Shown here piece by piece: positions 39,909 through 49,105 of a stretch of DNA of 49,837 nt. The notes under the pieces were generated by a model. That model did not search any database. It was not told the DNA's origin and saw only the letters and a list, made by a program, of their open reading frames with translations. The translations under genes and the position numbers were made by a program. The number at the start of each line of letters is the position of its first letter. Position 1 is the first letter of the stretch. Source of the stretch: Sphingomicrobium sp. (GTDB lineage Bacteria > Pseudomonadota > Alphaproteobacteria > Sphingomonadales > Sphingomonadaceae); the NCBI GenBank assembly GCA_030447545.1, contig JAUJOV010000016.1:1-49837 (forward strand). The letters are read 5' to 3'.

Positions 39909-41546
39909 ATGATCCCGGGCGAAGAGCTGCTGTTCTGCGCGCTCGGCGGGTCGGGCGAGATCGGCATGAACGTCAATCTCTACGGCTGCCGCGGCCAGTG
40001 GCTGATGATCGACCTCGGCCTGACCTTCGCCGACCCCGACTATCCGGGCATCGACCTGATCCTTCCCGACCTCGAGTTCATCGAGCGCCATCGCGACCGG
40101 CTCACAGGGATCGTCCTCACGCATGGGCACGAGGACCATATCGGCGCGATCCCCTATCTTGCCGCGGACCTCAAGGCGCCGCTTTACGCGACGCCGTTCA
40201 CCGCGGCGCTGATCGCCGAGAAGCTCGAGGAGGAGGGGCTGACCGGGCTGGTGAAGCTGCACGTGATCGACCGCGACGCCAGTTTCGACGTCGGGCCGTT
40301 CCGGGTGACCTATGTCGCGCTTGCCCATTCGATCCCCGAAGGGAACGGGCTTCTGATCGAAAGCCCGCACGGCCGCCTGTTCCACACCGGCGACTGGAAG
40401 ATCGACGAGACGCCGGTGATGGGCGAGCCCTCGAGCCACGAGCCGCTCGAGGCGATCGGCGACGAGGGCGTGCTCGCGCTGGTGTGCGATTCGACCAACG
40501 TGTTCCAGGAGGAGCCCTCCGGCTCCGAAGCCACGGTGCACGAGGGGCTGCGCGCCGAGGTCGCCAGGGCAGGCGGGCGGGTGCTGGTCACCACGTTCGC
40601 GTCGAACGCCGCGCGGCTGCAGACGATCGGCCGGGTCGCGACCGAGAGCGGGCGCCGCGTATGCATGGCGGGCCGCTCGCTCGAGCGGATCCTGCGGGTC
40701 GCGCAATCGACCGGCTATCTCAGGGATTTCCCGCCGCCGGTCAGCTTCGACGAGGCGATGCGGCTGCCGCGCGAGCAGGTGCTGATCCTCGCTACCGGCG
40801 GGCAGGGCGAAACGCGCGCGGCGCTCAACCGGATTGCCGCGGGGAACCACGACCTCAAGCTTTCGCAGGGCGACACGGTGATCTTCTCGTCCAAGATCAT
40901 TCCGGGCAACGAGAGTGCGATCGGCCGGATCATGAACGCTCTGTCGGACCTTGGCGTGCTGATCGTCACCGAGCGGCAGGCGCATGTGCACGTGTCCGGC
41001 CACCCTGGCCGGCCAGAGCTTGCGGCGATGTACGATTGGGTGCGGCCCGAGATCATCGTTCCCGTCCATGGGGAGCCGCGGCACCTCGCCGAACATGCGA
41101 GGTTCGCGCAGGCCCACGGGGTTCCCCGAGCGATCGTGCAGCACAACGGCGATCTCGTGCGCCTCGCGCCCGACGGGCCGCGCAAGATCGACGAGGTGCG
41201 CGTCGGTCGGCTGGTGCTAGACGGCGACGTGATCCTCCCGGCAGACGGAGCGACGATCAGCGAGCGCCGCCGGCTGGGCTTCAGCGGGCGGGTGGCGGTC
41301 GCTGTCCCGGTGCGTGCGGACGGCGCGCTTGCCGGCCCGCCGGTCATCCGGCCGTTCGGAGTGCCGGTCGAGGAGGACCGCGAGGACTTCCTCGCCGATG
41401 CGAGCGATTCGGCCGGGCGGGCCTTCAAGCCCGGAACGGACGAGGATAAGCAGCGCGAGGCGGTGCGCCTGGCGGTGCGCCGCTGCGCGACCGCATGGAC
41501 GGGCAAGAAGCCGCTGGTCGAGGTGATGCTCGTGCAGGTCGGCTAA
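39909..41546 (+). CDS. rnj: Ribonuclease J
   Basis: 545 residues, beginning one base after the coaX stop. Metallo-beta-lactamase core with the zinc motif THGHEDHIGAIPYL, LAHSIPEGNGLLIESP and HTGDWKID, the beta-CASP inserts (VLVTTFASNAARLQTI, FSSKIIPGNESAI) and VHVSGHPGRPELAAMYDWVRPEIIVPVHGEPRHL-type C-terminal motifs. Known role: 5'-to-3' exonuclease and endonuclease in RNA maturation and decay. The TAA overlaps the next ATG. Confidence 0.93.
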   Translation: MIPGEELLFCALGGSGEIGMNVNLYGCRGQWLMIDLGLTFADPDYPGIDLILPDLEFIERHRDRLTGIVLTHGHEDHIGAIPYLAADLKAPLYATPFTAALIAEKLEEEGLTGLVKLHVIDRDASFDVGPFRVTYVALAHSIPEGNGLLIESPHGRLFHTGDWKIDETPVMGEPSSHEPLEAIGDEGVLALVCDSTNVFQEEPSGSEATVHEGLRAEVARAGGRVLVTTFASNAARLQTIGRVATESGRRVCMAGRSLERILRVAQSTGYLRDFPPPVSFDEAMRLPREQVLILATGGQGETRAALNRIAAGNHDLKLSQGDTVIFSSKIIPGNESAIGRIMNALSDLGVLIVTERQAHVHVSGHPGRPELAAMYDWVRPEIIVPVHGEPRHLAEHARFAQAHGVPRAIVQHNGDLVRLAPDGPRKIDEVRVGRLVLDGDVILPADGATISERRRLGFSGRVAVAVPVRADGALAGPPVIRPFGVPVEEDREDFLADASDSAGRAFKPGTDEDKQREAVRLAVRRCATAWTGKKPLVEVMLVQVG

Positions 41547-41806
41547 TGCGCTGGACCTCGATCGTCGCGATCTATTTCCTGTTCTTCGTCGGCAGCGCGT
41601 TCGTGCTGCTTCCGTTCGGAGTGAAGACGGACGAGGAAGCGGGATCACCCAAGGTGCCTGGACAGGCCGACAGCGCGCCGCACCGCTTCCACGTCGGGCG
41701 GCATCTCGCGCGCGCTGCGTTGCTCGCGCTGGTCCTGTTCGCGGCTTATTACGCCAACTGGACCTACGGCTGGATCACCGCCGAGGATCTCGACTTCTAC
41801 AACTGA
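41546..41806 (+). CDS. DUF1467 family membrane protein
   Basis: 86 residues, ATG 41546 overlapping the RNase J stop. Two membrane helices (SIVAIYFLFFVGSAFVLLPFGV and LARAALLALVLFAAYYANW) flank a short hydrophilic loop with the family's GVKTDEEAG..PGQADSAP motif. Function unknown; it very often follows the RNase J gene in alphaproteobacteria. Confidence 0.85.
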   Translation: MRWTSIVAIYFLFFVGSAFVLLPFGVKTDEEAGSPKVPGQADSAPHRFHVGRHLARAALLALVLFAAYYANWTYGWITAEDLDFYN

Positions 41807-41816
41807 CCGGCGTCAG
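41803..41816. terminator. Small hairpin containing both convergent stop codons
   Basis: CTGAC / GTCAG with a CGGC loop, spanning the TGA of the DUF1467 gene and the TGA of the opposite gene, which end 6 nt apart. At five base pairs it is a weak terminator at best. Confidence 0.35.
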
Positions 41817-44116
41817 CGACGCTTGTCGACCGCCTGCGCGAGCGCTGCGTAGAGCTTGCCCGTGTCGGACGACATGAGAGTCACCGCCATGATCCCGCCG
41901 TCGCGCTCGGCGACGACCCTGCGGAGCATCGACTCGAAATCGTGGACGTAGCGGTTGACCGACTGCTGGAACTCGGGGTCGGCATCGTACTGGGCGCGGA
42001 TGGCGCGGGTTTCGGAGCCCTCGAGCAGCCGCACCGCGCGCCGGGTGAACACGCCGCGATTGCCCTTGATGTACGAATCCCAGGCTTTCTCGTCGACTTC
42101 GTCGGACAGGATCTTGCCGACGTCGATCGAGGCCGAGTGCATCGAATCGATGAGCAACGCGACGCGGCGGGCGAACGCCTCGCTGTCCTTCTCGCGCTGC
42201 TGCGAATTGACCTGCTCCACATGCCGCTCGAGCGCCGCGGCGCTCTGGCCGAGCGTGAGCATCTGCTGGGTGAGGCGATCCGAGGCCGAGCGGGCGGCCT
42301 CGACCGCTCGGGCAGCCGGCGCCTCGACCTCGCGCAGCCTGTCTTCGACCTGCTCGCGGATCACACGCTCGAGCGCTTCGCGGGTCGCGTCCGACAGGCT
42401 CGCGGCGCTGTCCGGAACGACCGCTGCAATCGCTTCGCGCGCGCGCCCGGCGGCGTGCGCCGCGGCTTCCTTGACCTGCACCATCGCCTCGACCAGCGCC
42501 GGTGCGGTCTCGTTGCTGAGCCGCTGCGCCTCGTCCTGTGCCGACGTGATCGCGCCTGCGAGCGAGCCGAGCCGATCCTCGGCGGTGCCGACACCCTCAT
42601 CGAGGCTCGCCAGAAGCGCCGCGAACCGGTCCTGCTGCTCGGCAATGCCTGCGGCCGACGCGGCGATCCTGTCGCCGGCTTCACCCGCGGCCTCGCGCAT
42701 CCACTCGAGCTCGGGCCGGATGGTCGCCGCCGCCTGACTCAGCCGGCTTGCACCAGCCTCGGCGCCGCCGATTGCCGTCGCAAGCTGCTCGCGCACCTCG
42801 CCCGCAAGCTCGCCGACAGACGCGCGCAGCCCGGCCGTCCGCCCGGCGAGCGCCTCGAGAGCGCCATCCTGCTCGCCGGTCTGCTGCGCGAGCTGCTGGA
42901 GCTCGCCGCGCGCCCGTCCGAGCGCCTGCACGAAGCTTGCCGCCCTCTGGTCGCCCTGCTCGGCAAGCGCGGTAAAATGCTGGTCGAGCTCGGTCAGCGC
43001 CCGCGCCGTCTCGGACGTAATGCGCTGCGATGCCCGCTCCTGCTCGGCGACCCGCGCGGTCAGCCCATCGAGCGCATTGTTCGCCTGGCCGACGCTCGCC
43101 GCGAGGGCCTCGGCGGATTCGGCTCCGGCGCGGCCGATCCCGGACGAGGCCTGCTGGACCAGCGCCGCGACCGCGACGGCCTGGGTGTCGATCCCGGCGC
43201 GGATCTGGTCGAGCGCCGCCGCGGTGCGCTCGAGAAGCGAATCGCCCGTAGCCGCCATTCGCGAATCCGCTTCGCCGACGCGGACCGCTGCCGACGCACC
43301 GGCGCTTTCGACCTCGGCCAAATGCGCAACCAGCGCCTGGACGGCGCCCGTGACCGCCTGCTCGGCTTGGCGGCTGCGCTCCGACAGCACCGCGACCTGA
43401 TCGGCAAATCCCGCGGCCTGGCGCGAGGCTTCGCTTCCGGCCGTGCGCAGCTGCTCGGCCATTGTTCTAGTGGTCGCTTCCGCCCGCGGAAGATCGTCGA
43501 GAAGCACCGCCATGTCGTTGCGCGCCAGTTCGGCGGCCCGGTCGAGCGCCTGGCCGTTGCGCACCAGCCGGTCCGAGCTCGAATCCAGCTCGCGCGTGAT
43601 CCCGCCCAGCTTGCCGGTCGCCTCGTCGCCGAGCTGCATCAGATGCTGGGCGATCATCGTCAGCTCGGTCCGGCTGTCGTTGATCCGCTGCGACAGCACG
43701 CCGAGCAGCGCTTCGAGCGACCGCGCTTCGGCGCGCATCGACACGTCCGACCGGGTGAACCGCTCCGCCTCCTTGCGGCGGGTGCGGCCGAACATCAGCC
43801 AGGCAAGGCCCATCAGCGCCAGCGGACCGGTGGCGAGCGCGACCCATTGCGCAATCTGCGGCGACGACAGCGGCTGGTCGGCAAGAGCGCGGCCCGCGGC
43901 CCAGGCGAGGTAGCCGACCCACAAGGCGGCGAGGATGACCAGGGCGCCTGCAAGCACCTGGCGGCCGCCCGAGCCGTGGAACTCGCGGCTGGTCTCGGCT
44001 TCCTGCCAGTGCATCGAATCGAACCCGGAGTTCAGCTCCGGCTCGCCCGCCGGCGGCGCGGCGGCCTCCTCGTCGAAACGGGACGGAGGGTCGGCGCGCT
44101 TGTGGCTGGGTATCAT
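41813..44116 (-). CDS. Large membrane-anchored coiled-coil protein, function unknown
   Basis: 767 residues from the ATG at 44116 (MIPSHKRADPPSRFDEEAAA). An acidic cytosolic head of about 60 residues is followed by two membrane helices (VLAGALVILAALWVGYLAWAAG and WVALATGPLALMGLAWLMFG). About 550 residues of Ala/Glu/Gln-rich coiled coil follow, with repeated ALxxL-type heptads resembling chemoreceptor or apolipophorin helices. The C-terminus is a compact, more conserved-looking domain (SMHSASIDVGKILSDEVDEKAW, AWDSYIKGNRGVFTRRAVRL, FESMLRRVVAERDG, SSDTGKLYAALAQAVDKR). No methyl-accepting signalling tip is evident, so it is not a chemoreceptor. It may organise the envelope or act in polarity, but I cannot assign a function. 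Divergent from the next gene. Confidence 0.8.
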   Translation of the reverse strand: MIPSHKRADPPSRFDEEAAAPPAGEPELNSGFDSMHWQEAETSREFHGSGGRQVLAGALVILAALWVGYLAWAAGRALADQPLSSPQIAQWVALATGPLALMGLAWLMFGRTRRKEAERFTRSDVSMRAEARSLEALLGVLSQRINDSRTELTMIAQHLMQLGDEATGKLGGITRELDSSSDRLVRNGQALDRAAELARNDMAVLLDDLPRAEATTRTMAEQLRTAGSEASRQAAGFADQVAVLSERSRQAEQAVTGAVQALVAHLAEVESAGASAAVRVGEADSRMAATGDSLLERTAAALDQIRAGIDTQAVAVAALVQQASSGIGRAGAESAEALAASVGQANNALDGLTARVAEQERASQRITSETARALTELDQHFTALAEQGDQRAASFVQALGRARGELQQLAQQTGEQDGALEALAGRTAGLRASVGELAGEVREQLATAIGGAEAGASRLSQAAATIRPELEWMREAAGEAGDRIAASAAGIAEQQDRFAALLASLDEGVGTAEDRLGSLAGAITSAQDEAQRLSNETAPALVEAMVQVKEAAAHAAGRAREAIAAVVPDSAASLSDATREALERVIREQVEDRLREVEAPAARAVEAARSASDRLTQQMLTLGQSAAALERHVEQVNSQQREKDSEAFARRVALLIDSMHSASIDVGKILSDEVDEKAWDSYIKGNRGVFTRRAVRLLEGSETRAIRAQYDADPEFQQSVNRYVHDFESMLRRVVAERDGGIMAVTLMSSDTGKLYAALAQAVDKRR

Positions 44117-44221
44117 AGGTGAGCAGTCTATCAGCTTTGGCGGCTCAAGAAAGCGGTTAGAGAGGTCTGGAGCCGTGGCCTCCCCGGCTGCTAGGACGGC
44201 AAGGCCGGGAGGAAGCTTGAA

Positions 44222-45408
44222 GTGGCGCTGGGCGCTCTCATTGGAGCCTATCAGGAAGATGATTCGGGAGGCCTTTCCGCTCTCCTCCCGCTCGCCGGCC
44301 GAACGCTGGTCGAATATCAGGTGCGCTGCGCCGCGGCTGCCGGGGCAGCGCCGATCCTGGTCTTGGTCGAGCGAATCCCCGCAGCGCTCAACCAGGCGTT
44401 CGAGCGGCTTCGGCAGGAGGACCTGCCGATCATCGCGGTCAGCGACGGGGCCGAGGCGGCAACCCGCTTCGAGGCCGGCGAGCTGATCCTTCTGATCGGC
44501 GACGGCATCGCGCCCCCGCGGAGCTGCTTTCCGGGCCTCGCCGACGAGCAGGAGCCGCTGGTCCTGACCGTCCCCGATGACGAGGCGCACCAATGGTTCG
44601 AGCGGATCGACAGCGCGAGCCGCTGGAGCGGGGTCGCGCTGGTCGAGGGCCGCACGCTAGGAGCGACCGCGGCGATGGTCGGCGACTGGGACTTGCCCTC
44701 GACCCTGCTGCGCCGAACGCTGCAGGACGGCGCAGGCCTGATGCGCGTCGCGCCCGAGCGCGAGCCGACCGCCGCGCGCAGCACCGACGACCTCCAGCAG
44801 TTCCAGCGCTCGATGATCGCCGCGTCGCGCACCGCCCGCACCGATTTCGCAAGCCGCTATGTGCTTCCCCTGGTCGAGGATCTCGCGACCGAGCGTCTGC
44901 TCGAGACGCGGGTGCGTCCCGACTGGCTGCTTCATCTTGCGCTTGGGCTGATCGTCGCGGCGGCCTTCGCCTTCACTCGCGGCTGGCACTGGGCGGCGCT
45001 GGCGATGCTGGTCGCCTCGACCCCGCTCGACCTGATCGCACGGCGGCTCGCCACCTTGCGGCTGCAGCCGCTCCGGCGCGACATCCTCCCCAAGCGCCTG
45101 CTGTGGCCGGCGGCGGGGCTGGCGCTGCTCGCGCTTGGCTGGTGTGGAGTCGCGTCACGGCGCGGGATGGGGAGCGCTTCTGGCCGCAGTCACGGCAGCC
45201 GCCTTCGCCCAGGCCTATCGCTTCGAGCGCGCCCACGTCCGGGTCCCGCTCCAGCCGTGGCTCTTCTCACGCCGCAACGCGATCCTCGCCGCGCTCCCCT
45301 TCGCAATGGCCGGGGCCTGGACCTCATTATCTCGTGGCCGCGCTCGCCTATGCCGCCATCTCGCTGTTTTTCACGCAATATCTCGCTCACCGCATCGGGT
45401 GGAATTGA
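44222..45408 (+). CDS. Membrane protein with N-terminal nucleotidyltransferase-like domain, two frameshifts
   Basis: GTG 44222 with GGGAGGAAG upstream. The first roughly 220 residues look like a Rossmann-type sugar-nucleotide transferase fold (ALIGAYQEDDSGGLSALLPLAGRTLVEYQ, PILVLVERIP, ELILLIGDGIAPP), but the glycine/arginine signature of that family is degenerate. After TDFASRYVLPLVEDLATERLLET come several membrane helices (LLHLALGLIVAAAFAF, ALAMLVASTPLDLIA, LLWPAAGLALLALGW). The frame breaks near 45150 and 45325; the corrected end is HYLVAALAYAAISLFFTQYLAHRIGWN, giving about 396 residues. A link to inositol- or glycerol-phosphate lipid synthesis is possible, since such transferases pair with membrane synthases, but that is speculative. 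It shares a 105-bp divergent promoter region with the coiled-coil gene. Confidence 0.65.
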
Positions 45409-45443
45409 CTACGCGCTAACCCGATCCGATAAGCGGAAAAGCG

Positions 45444-46506
45444 ATGCTGTCCGAGGAATGGCCGATTGTTGCCTCGTCGGAGGACGAAGGAACCTCGCTC
45501 GCGCGCGCGCGCGGGCGGCACCGCCTCGCCACGGTCCGCAAGGATTTCTTCCTAAGCCCCGAGCACCGGCTGACCGAGCAGGAGCGGGCGCTGATGACCG
45601 CGATGCTCGCCGATCTGCTCGGCACCATCGCCGACGAGATCCGTGCCGGGCTTCCCGCCGGCTGGGCGGCGGCCAACGACGACGACGACCAGAACCTGCT
45701 TCGCCAGCTGAGCTCCGCGGGCCTGCTCGACCATCTCGAGCTCATTGCAATGCTTCTGCGCCGCGCGGACGAGGAGCGGATCGCATCGGCGGTCCGCTCG
45801 CGCTCCGGCCCCGGCGGCGCGTTCCTCCAGGCGCTGATCGCGGATGAGAACGAGAGCGTCTCGGCAGCCGCAATGGCGCTGATCCTCGCCCGCGGCCGCC
45901 GCCGCCGCGACCGGCTCGGGCAGCCGCGCGTCGAGTTTGAGGATGTGGGCGAGCGCGCTCGCCCGATCGCTCGCTTTTTCCGTCGCCGCGGCCCTTCGCC
46001 GCAATTCACGCGGAGGCACCGAGGGCGACGCGGACGCGCGCTTCGCCGCGGCCGCATCGGCACTGCTCGAGCGGCGCGACGGGGCCAAGTCGGTCGAACG
46101 CCTGGCGAGCGCGCTGGTCCAGGCGCTCGATCAGGCCGGGCGGCTGGACGAACGCCTGCTCGAAGCCGCGGCCGAGGAGGGCGACCTCGCCTTTCTCGCG
46201 CACGCGCTGGGCGAACGCGCGCGAATCGCGCCCACTTGCGCCTGGGATCATCTGGTGGACGGCGACGAAAGCGGGCTGGTGCTTCTGCTGCGCATGGCAG
46301 GAGTATCGCGCAACTTCGCCGCCAGCCTGCTCGCACTGCTCGGCGACCTGGTCGGGGTCACCGACCTCGGCCGCGCAATCGGCCGCTTCGACTCGACGAG
46401 CGAGGCCGAGCTCGGTCGGCTCGGCACGCGAGCAGCTGAAGCTCGCAATGGATTATCAGGCGGCGCTTGGCGCCTTGGGTTCGACGATGGCAAGCGCACC
46501 GTCTGA
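45444..46506 (+). CDS. DUF2336 domain protein, frameshifted
   Basis: ATG 45444 (MLSEEWPIVASSEDEG). All-helical protein of about 354 residues resembling HEAT-like repeats: LATVRKDFFLSPEHRLTEQERALM, DLLGTIADEIRAGL, LLRQLSSAGLLDHLELIAMLLRRADEERI and FLQALIADENESVSAAAMALI. A break near 45950 leads to ALARSLAFSVAAALRRN and LLERRDGAKSVERLASALVQALDQ. Near 46425 two compensating shifts are likely (REQLKLAMDYQAALGAL in another frame). The stop at 46506 overlaps the next gene's ATG by 20 nt. DUF2336 proteins are alphaproteobacterial and often lie near signalling genes; biochemical function is unknown. Confidence 0.75.
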
Positions 46507-47819
46507 GCCCGGACCCGTCCGCGGCCGCCTCGATGCCGGTGACCGGCTGGTCGCGGCCGACCCCGACCTGGTCGCGCTTCAGCGCGAGGCGGGGTCCGAG
46601 CTGGGCGCCGAGCTCGCGCTTCCGCAGATCGCGACGATCGCTCGAATGGCGCGCAAGCTCGGGGTCCCTATCTCCCGGCCGGCCATCGCCGCCGGCGCCG
46701 AGCAGGACGTCGAGCTGTGGGTCCGCGCCACTCCCGAAGGCGAAGAGGTCGCCTTGTCGCTCGAGCGCTGGACCACGCGCGCGCCCGCAGCGCCGAGGCT
46801 CGCGGCGCTGGTCGCCCATGAGCAGGAGGTCGAGACCGGCGGCGCGGCCGACGAATGGGCGGCCGACGAGGATTTCGCGATCGTCTCCATCTTCCCGGGC
46901 TCGCCGAGAAGCTCGCAGTGAGTCCGGAGGAGGCGGTCGGCCAGCCGCTGACGCGCCTGTTCAGGCTCGAGGAGAATGAGGACGGCGAGCTTCCCCTGCT
47001 TGCCGCGGCAACTTCGCGCAGCGAGTTCGGCGGCCAGCGCGCGCGCCGCGGCGCGGCTCCGACGAGGTGCTGATCCTGCGCGGCATTCCGGTCGCCGGGC
47101 CCGACGGACGCTTCGCCGGTTTTAGGGGCGAAGCGGTGGGCGAGGGCGCGCCGGCCGGCGCGGGTGCTCGCCCGGGCACGTCGCCGCTCGACCAGGTGAT
47201 CGACGAAGCCCTTCGCTCGCCGCTCGACCGAATCATCGAAAGCGCCGACCGAATCGTCCAGCAGTCCGAAGGGCCGCTGCGCAGCGACTATGGCGATTAT
47301 GCGAGCGACATTGCCGCGGCCGCCCGGCACCTGCTGTCGGTGATCCGCTCGATGAACGGAGAGGCCGCGCAGGACCAGGACCGGGTCGACCTGATCGCCC
47401 TTGCCAGTGAAGCCGCCGGACTGCTCGCCGCGGCGGCCGAGCCGCGCGGGATCGCGATCGAAGTGGAAGGGAGGCCGCCGCTGATCGCCCGCGGCGATGC
47501 GCGCGGAGTGATCCAGATCCTCGTCAACCTGGTCGGCAATGCAGTCCGCCACTCGCCCGACGGAGCCACGGTCGCGCTGTCGTTCGAAAGCAGCGAGGCT
47601 TTCGCCAGCGTCCACGTCGTCGACCAGGGCCCCGGCATCCACCCGGACGACCAGCAGCGCATCTTCGAGCGATTTGAGCGGGCGAGCGGCTCGGAAGGCG
47701 GAACGGGCCTTGGTCTGGCGATCGCGCGGCGGCTCGCCCGCTCGATGGGCGGGGACATCAGCCTTGAAAGCAGGTTCGGGCAGGGCGCCCTCTTTACGCT
47801 TGCGCTGCCCGCGGCCTAG
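46487..47819 (+). CDS. Histidine-kinase-like protein lacking the phospho-acceptor His, two frameshifts
   Basis: ATG 46487 ([26 protein letters not shown]), about 444 residues once breaks near 46900 and 47048 are corrected. The N-terminal half reads like a PAS-type sensor ([46 protein letters not shown]). The dimerisation helix is [17 protein letters not shown], where kinases have HELRTPLN..I; Glu (codon 47205-47207) replaces His. The ATPase domain is complete: N-box [12 protein letters not shown]1 DQGPGI, F-box IFERFERA and G2 [18 protein letters not shown]. No transmembrane segment is evident, so it is probably cytosolic. It could be a pseudokinase scaffold, as DivL is in Caulobacter. Its stop overlaps the convergent gltA stop. 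Confidence 0.82.
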
Positions 47820-49105
47820 CCGCGCTGGTCGACCGGCACGTAATCGCGCTGCGTTGCGCCGACGTAGAGCTGGCGCGGCCGTCCGATCTTCTGCTCGGGG
47901 TCGGAGATCATCTCGTTCCACTGCGCGACCCACCCGACGGTCCGCGCAAGCGCGAACAGCGCAGTGAACATCTCGGTCGGGAAGCCGATCGCGTTGAGGA
48001 TCACGCCCGAATAGAAATCCACGTTCGGATAGAGCTTCTTCTCGACGAAATAATCGTCGCTGAGCGCGATCCGCTCGAGCTCGCGCGCGGTGTCGAGCAC
48101 TGGGTCGCTGATGCCCAGATCGTCAAGCACTTCGGCCGCAGTCTCCTGCATGACCTTCGCCCGCGGGTCGTAGTTCTTGTAGACCCGGTGGCCGAAGCCC
48201 ATCAGCCGGAACGGGTCGTCCTTGTCCTTGGCCCGCGCGATATATTCGGGAATCCGTACCGGGGTCCCGATCTCGCGCAGCATGTTGAGCGCTGCCTCGT
48301 TGGCGCCGCCGTGCGCCGGGCCCCACAGGCAGGCGATGCCCGCGGCGATGCAGGCGAACGGGTTGGCGCCCGACGAGCCCGCCAGGCGGACGGTCGAGGT
48401 CGACGCATTCTGCTCATGGTCGGCGTGGAGGATGAAGATCCGCCGCATCGCCCGCTCGATTACCGGGTTGACCTCATAGGGCTGGGCCGGGACGCCGAAC
48501 GTCATGCGCAGGAAATTGCCGGTGTAGGACAGGGAATTGTCCGGGTACATGAACGGCTGGCCAATCGAATATTTGTAGGCCATTGCGGCGATCGTCGGCA
48601 TCTTGGCGATCAGCCGGTGGGAGGCGATCATCCTCTGCTCGGGGTCGGTGATGTCGGTGCTGTCGTGATAAAAGGCCGACAAGGCGCCGACCACGCCGCA
48701 CATGATCGCCATCGGGTGGGCGTCGCGCCGGAAGCCGCGGTAGAAGGTCGACAGCTGCTCGTGCAGCATGGTGTGGCGGCTGATCGTGTAGGTGAAGCGG
48801 TCGAGCTCCGCGCGCTTGGGAAGCTCGCCGTGTACCAGCAGGTAGCACACCTCCATGAAGCTCGAATGCTCGGCCAGCTGGTCGATCGGATAGCCGCGGT
48901 GGAGCAGGATGCCCTTTTCCCCGTCGATATAGGTGATCGCGCTCTGGCAGCTCGCGGTCGAGGTGAAGCCCGGGTCGTAGGTGAACATCCCCGTCTGGCC
49001 GTAGAACTTGCGGATATCGACGACCTCGGGCCCGACCGTGCCCTCCAGGACGGGAAAGGCCTGGTTGTTCCCGTCGGCCCCCAGGGTCGCGGTCTTGTCG
49101 GTCAT
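47816..49105 (-). CDS. gltA: Citrate synthase
   Basis: 429 residues, intact, ATG 49105. Entry enzyme of the TCA cycle, hexameric type II form. Motifs: [59 protein letters not shown]-type active site, [30 protein letters not shown] and a C-terminal RPRQLYVG. The start overlaps the gltX stop (ATGA), so the two genes are co-transcribed. The stop codon overlaps that of the convergent kinase-like gene, leaving no space for a separate terminator. Confidence 0.96.
   Translation of the reverse strand: MTDKTATLGADGNNQAFPVLEGTVGPEVVDIRKFYGQTGMFTYDPGFTSTASCQSAITYIDGEKGILLHRGYPIDQLAEHSSFMEVCYLLVHGELPKRAELDRFTYTISRHTMLHEQLSTFYRGFRRDAHPMAIMCGVVGALSAFYHDSTDITDPEQRMIASHRLIAKMPTIAAMAYKYSIGQPFMYPDNSLSYTGNFLRMTFGVPAQPYEVNPVIERAMRRIFILHADHEQNASTSTVRLAGSSGANPFACIAAGIACLWGPAHGGANEAALNMLREIGTPVRIPEYIARAKDKDDPFRLMGFGHRVYKNYDPRAKVMQETAAEVLDDLGISDPVLDTARELERIALSDDYFVEKKLYPNVDFYSGVILNAIGFPTEMFTALFALARTVGWVAQWNEMISDPEQKIGRPRQLYVGATQRDYVPVDQRG

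Noticed and set aside
38952-41144. 730-codon minus-strand frame opposite coaX and RNase J genes
   Set aside because: Both plus-strand genes are intact with catalytic motifs; the antisense product has none.
41942-44122. 726-codon plus-strand frame opposite the coiled-coil gene
   Set aside because: Arg/Gly-rich shadow; the minus-strand product has membrane helices, heptads and a good start.
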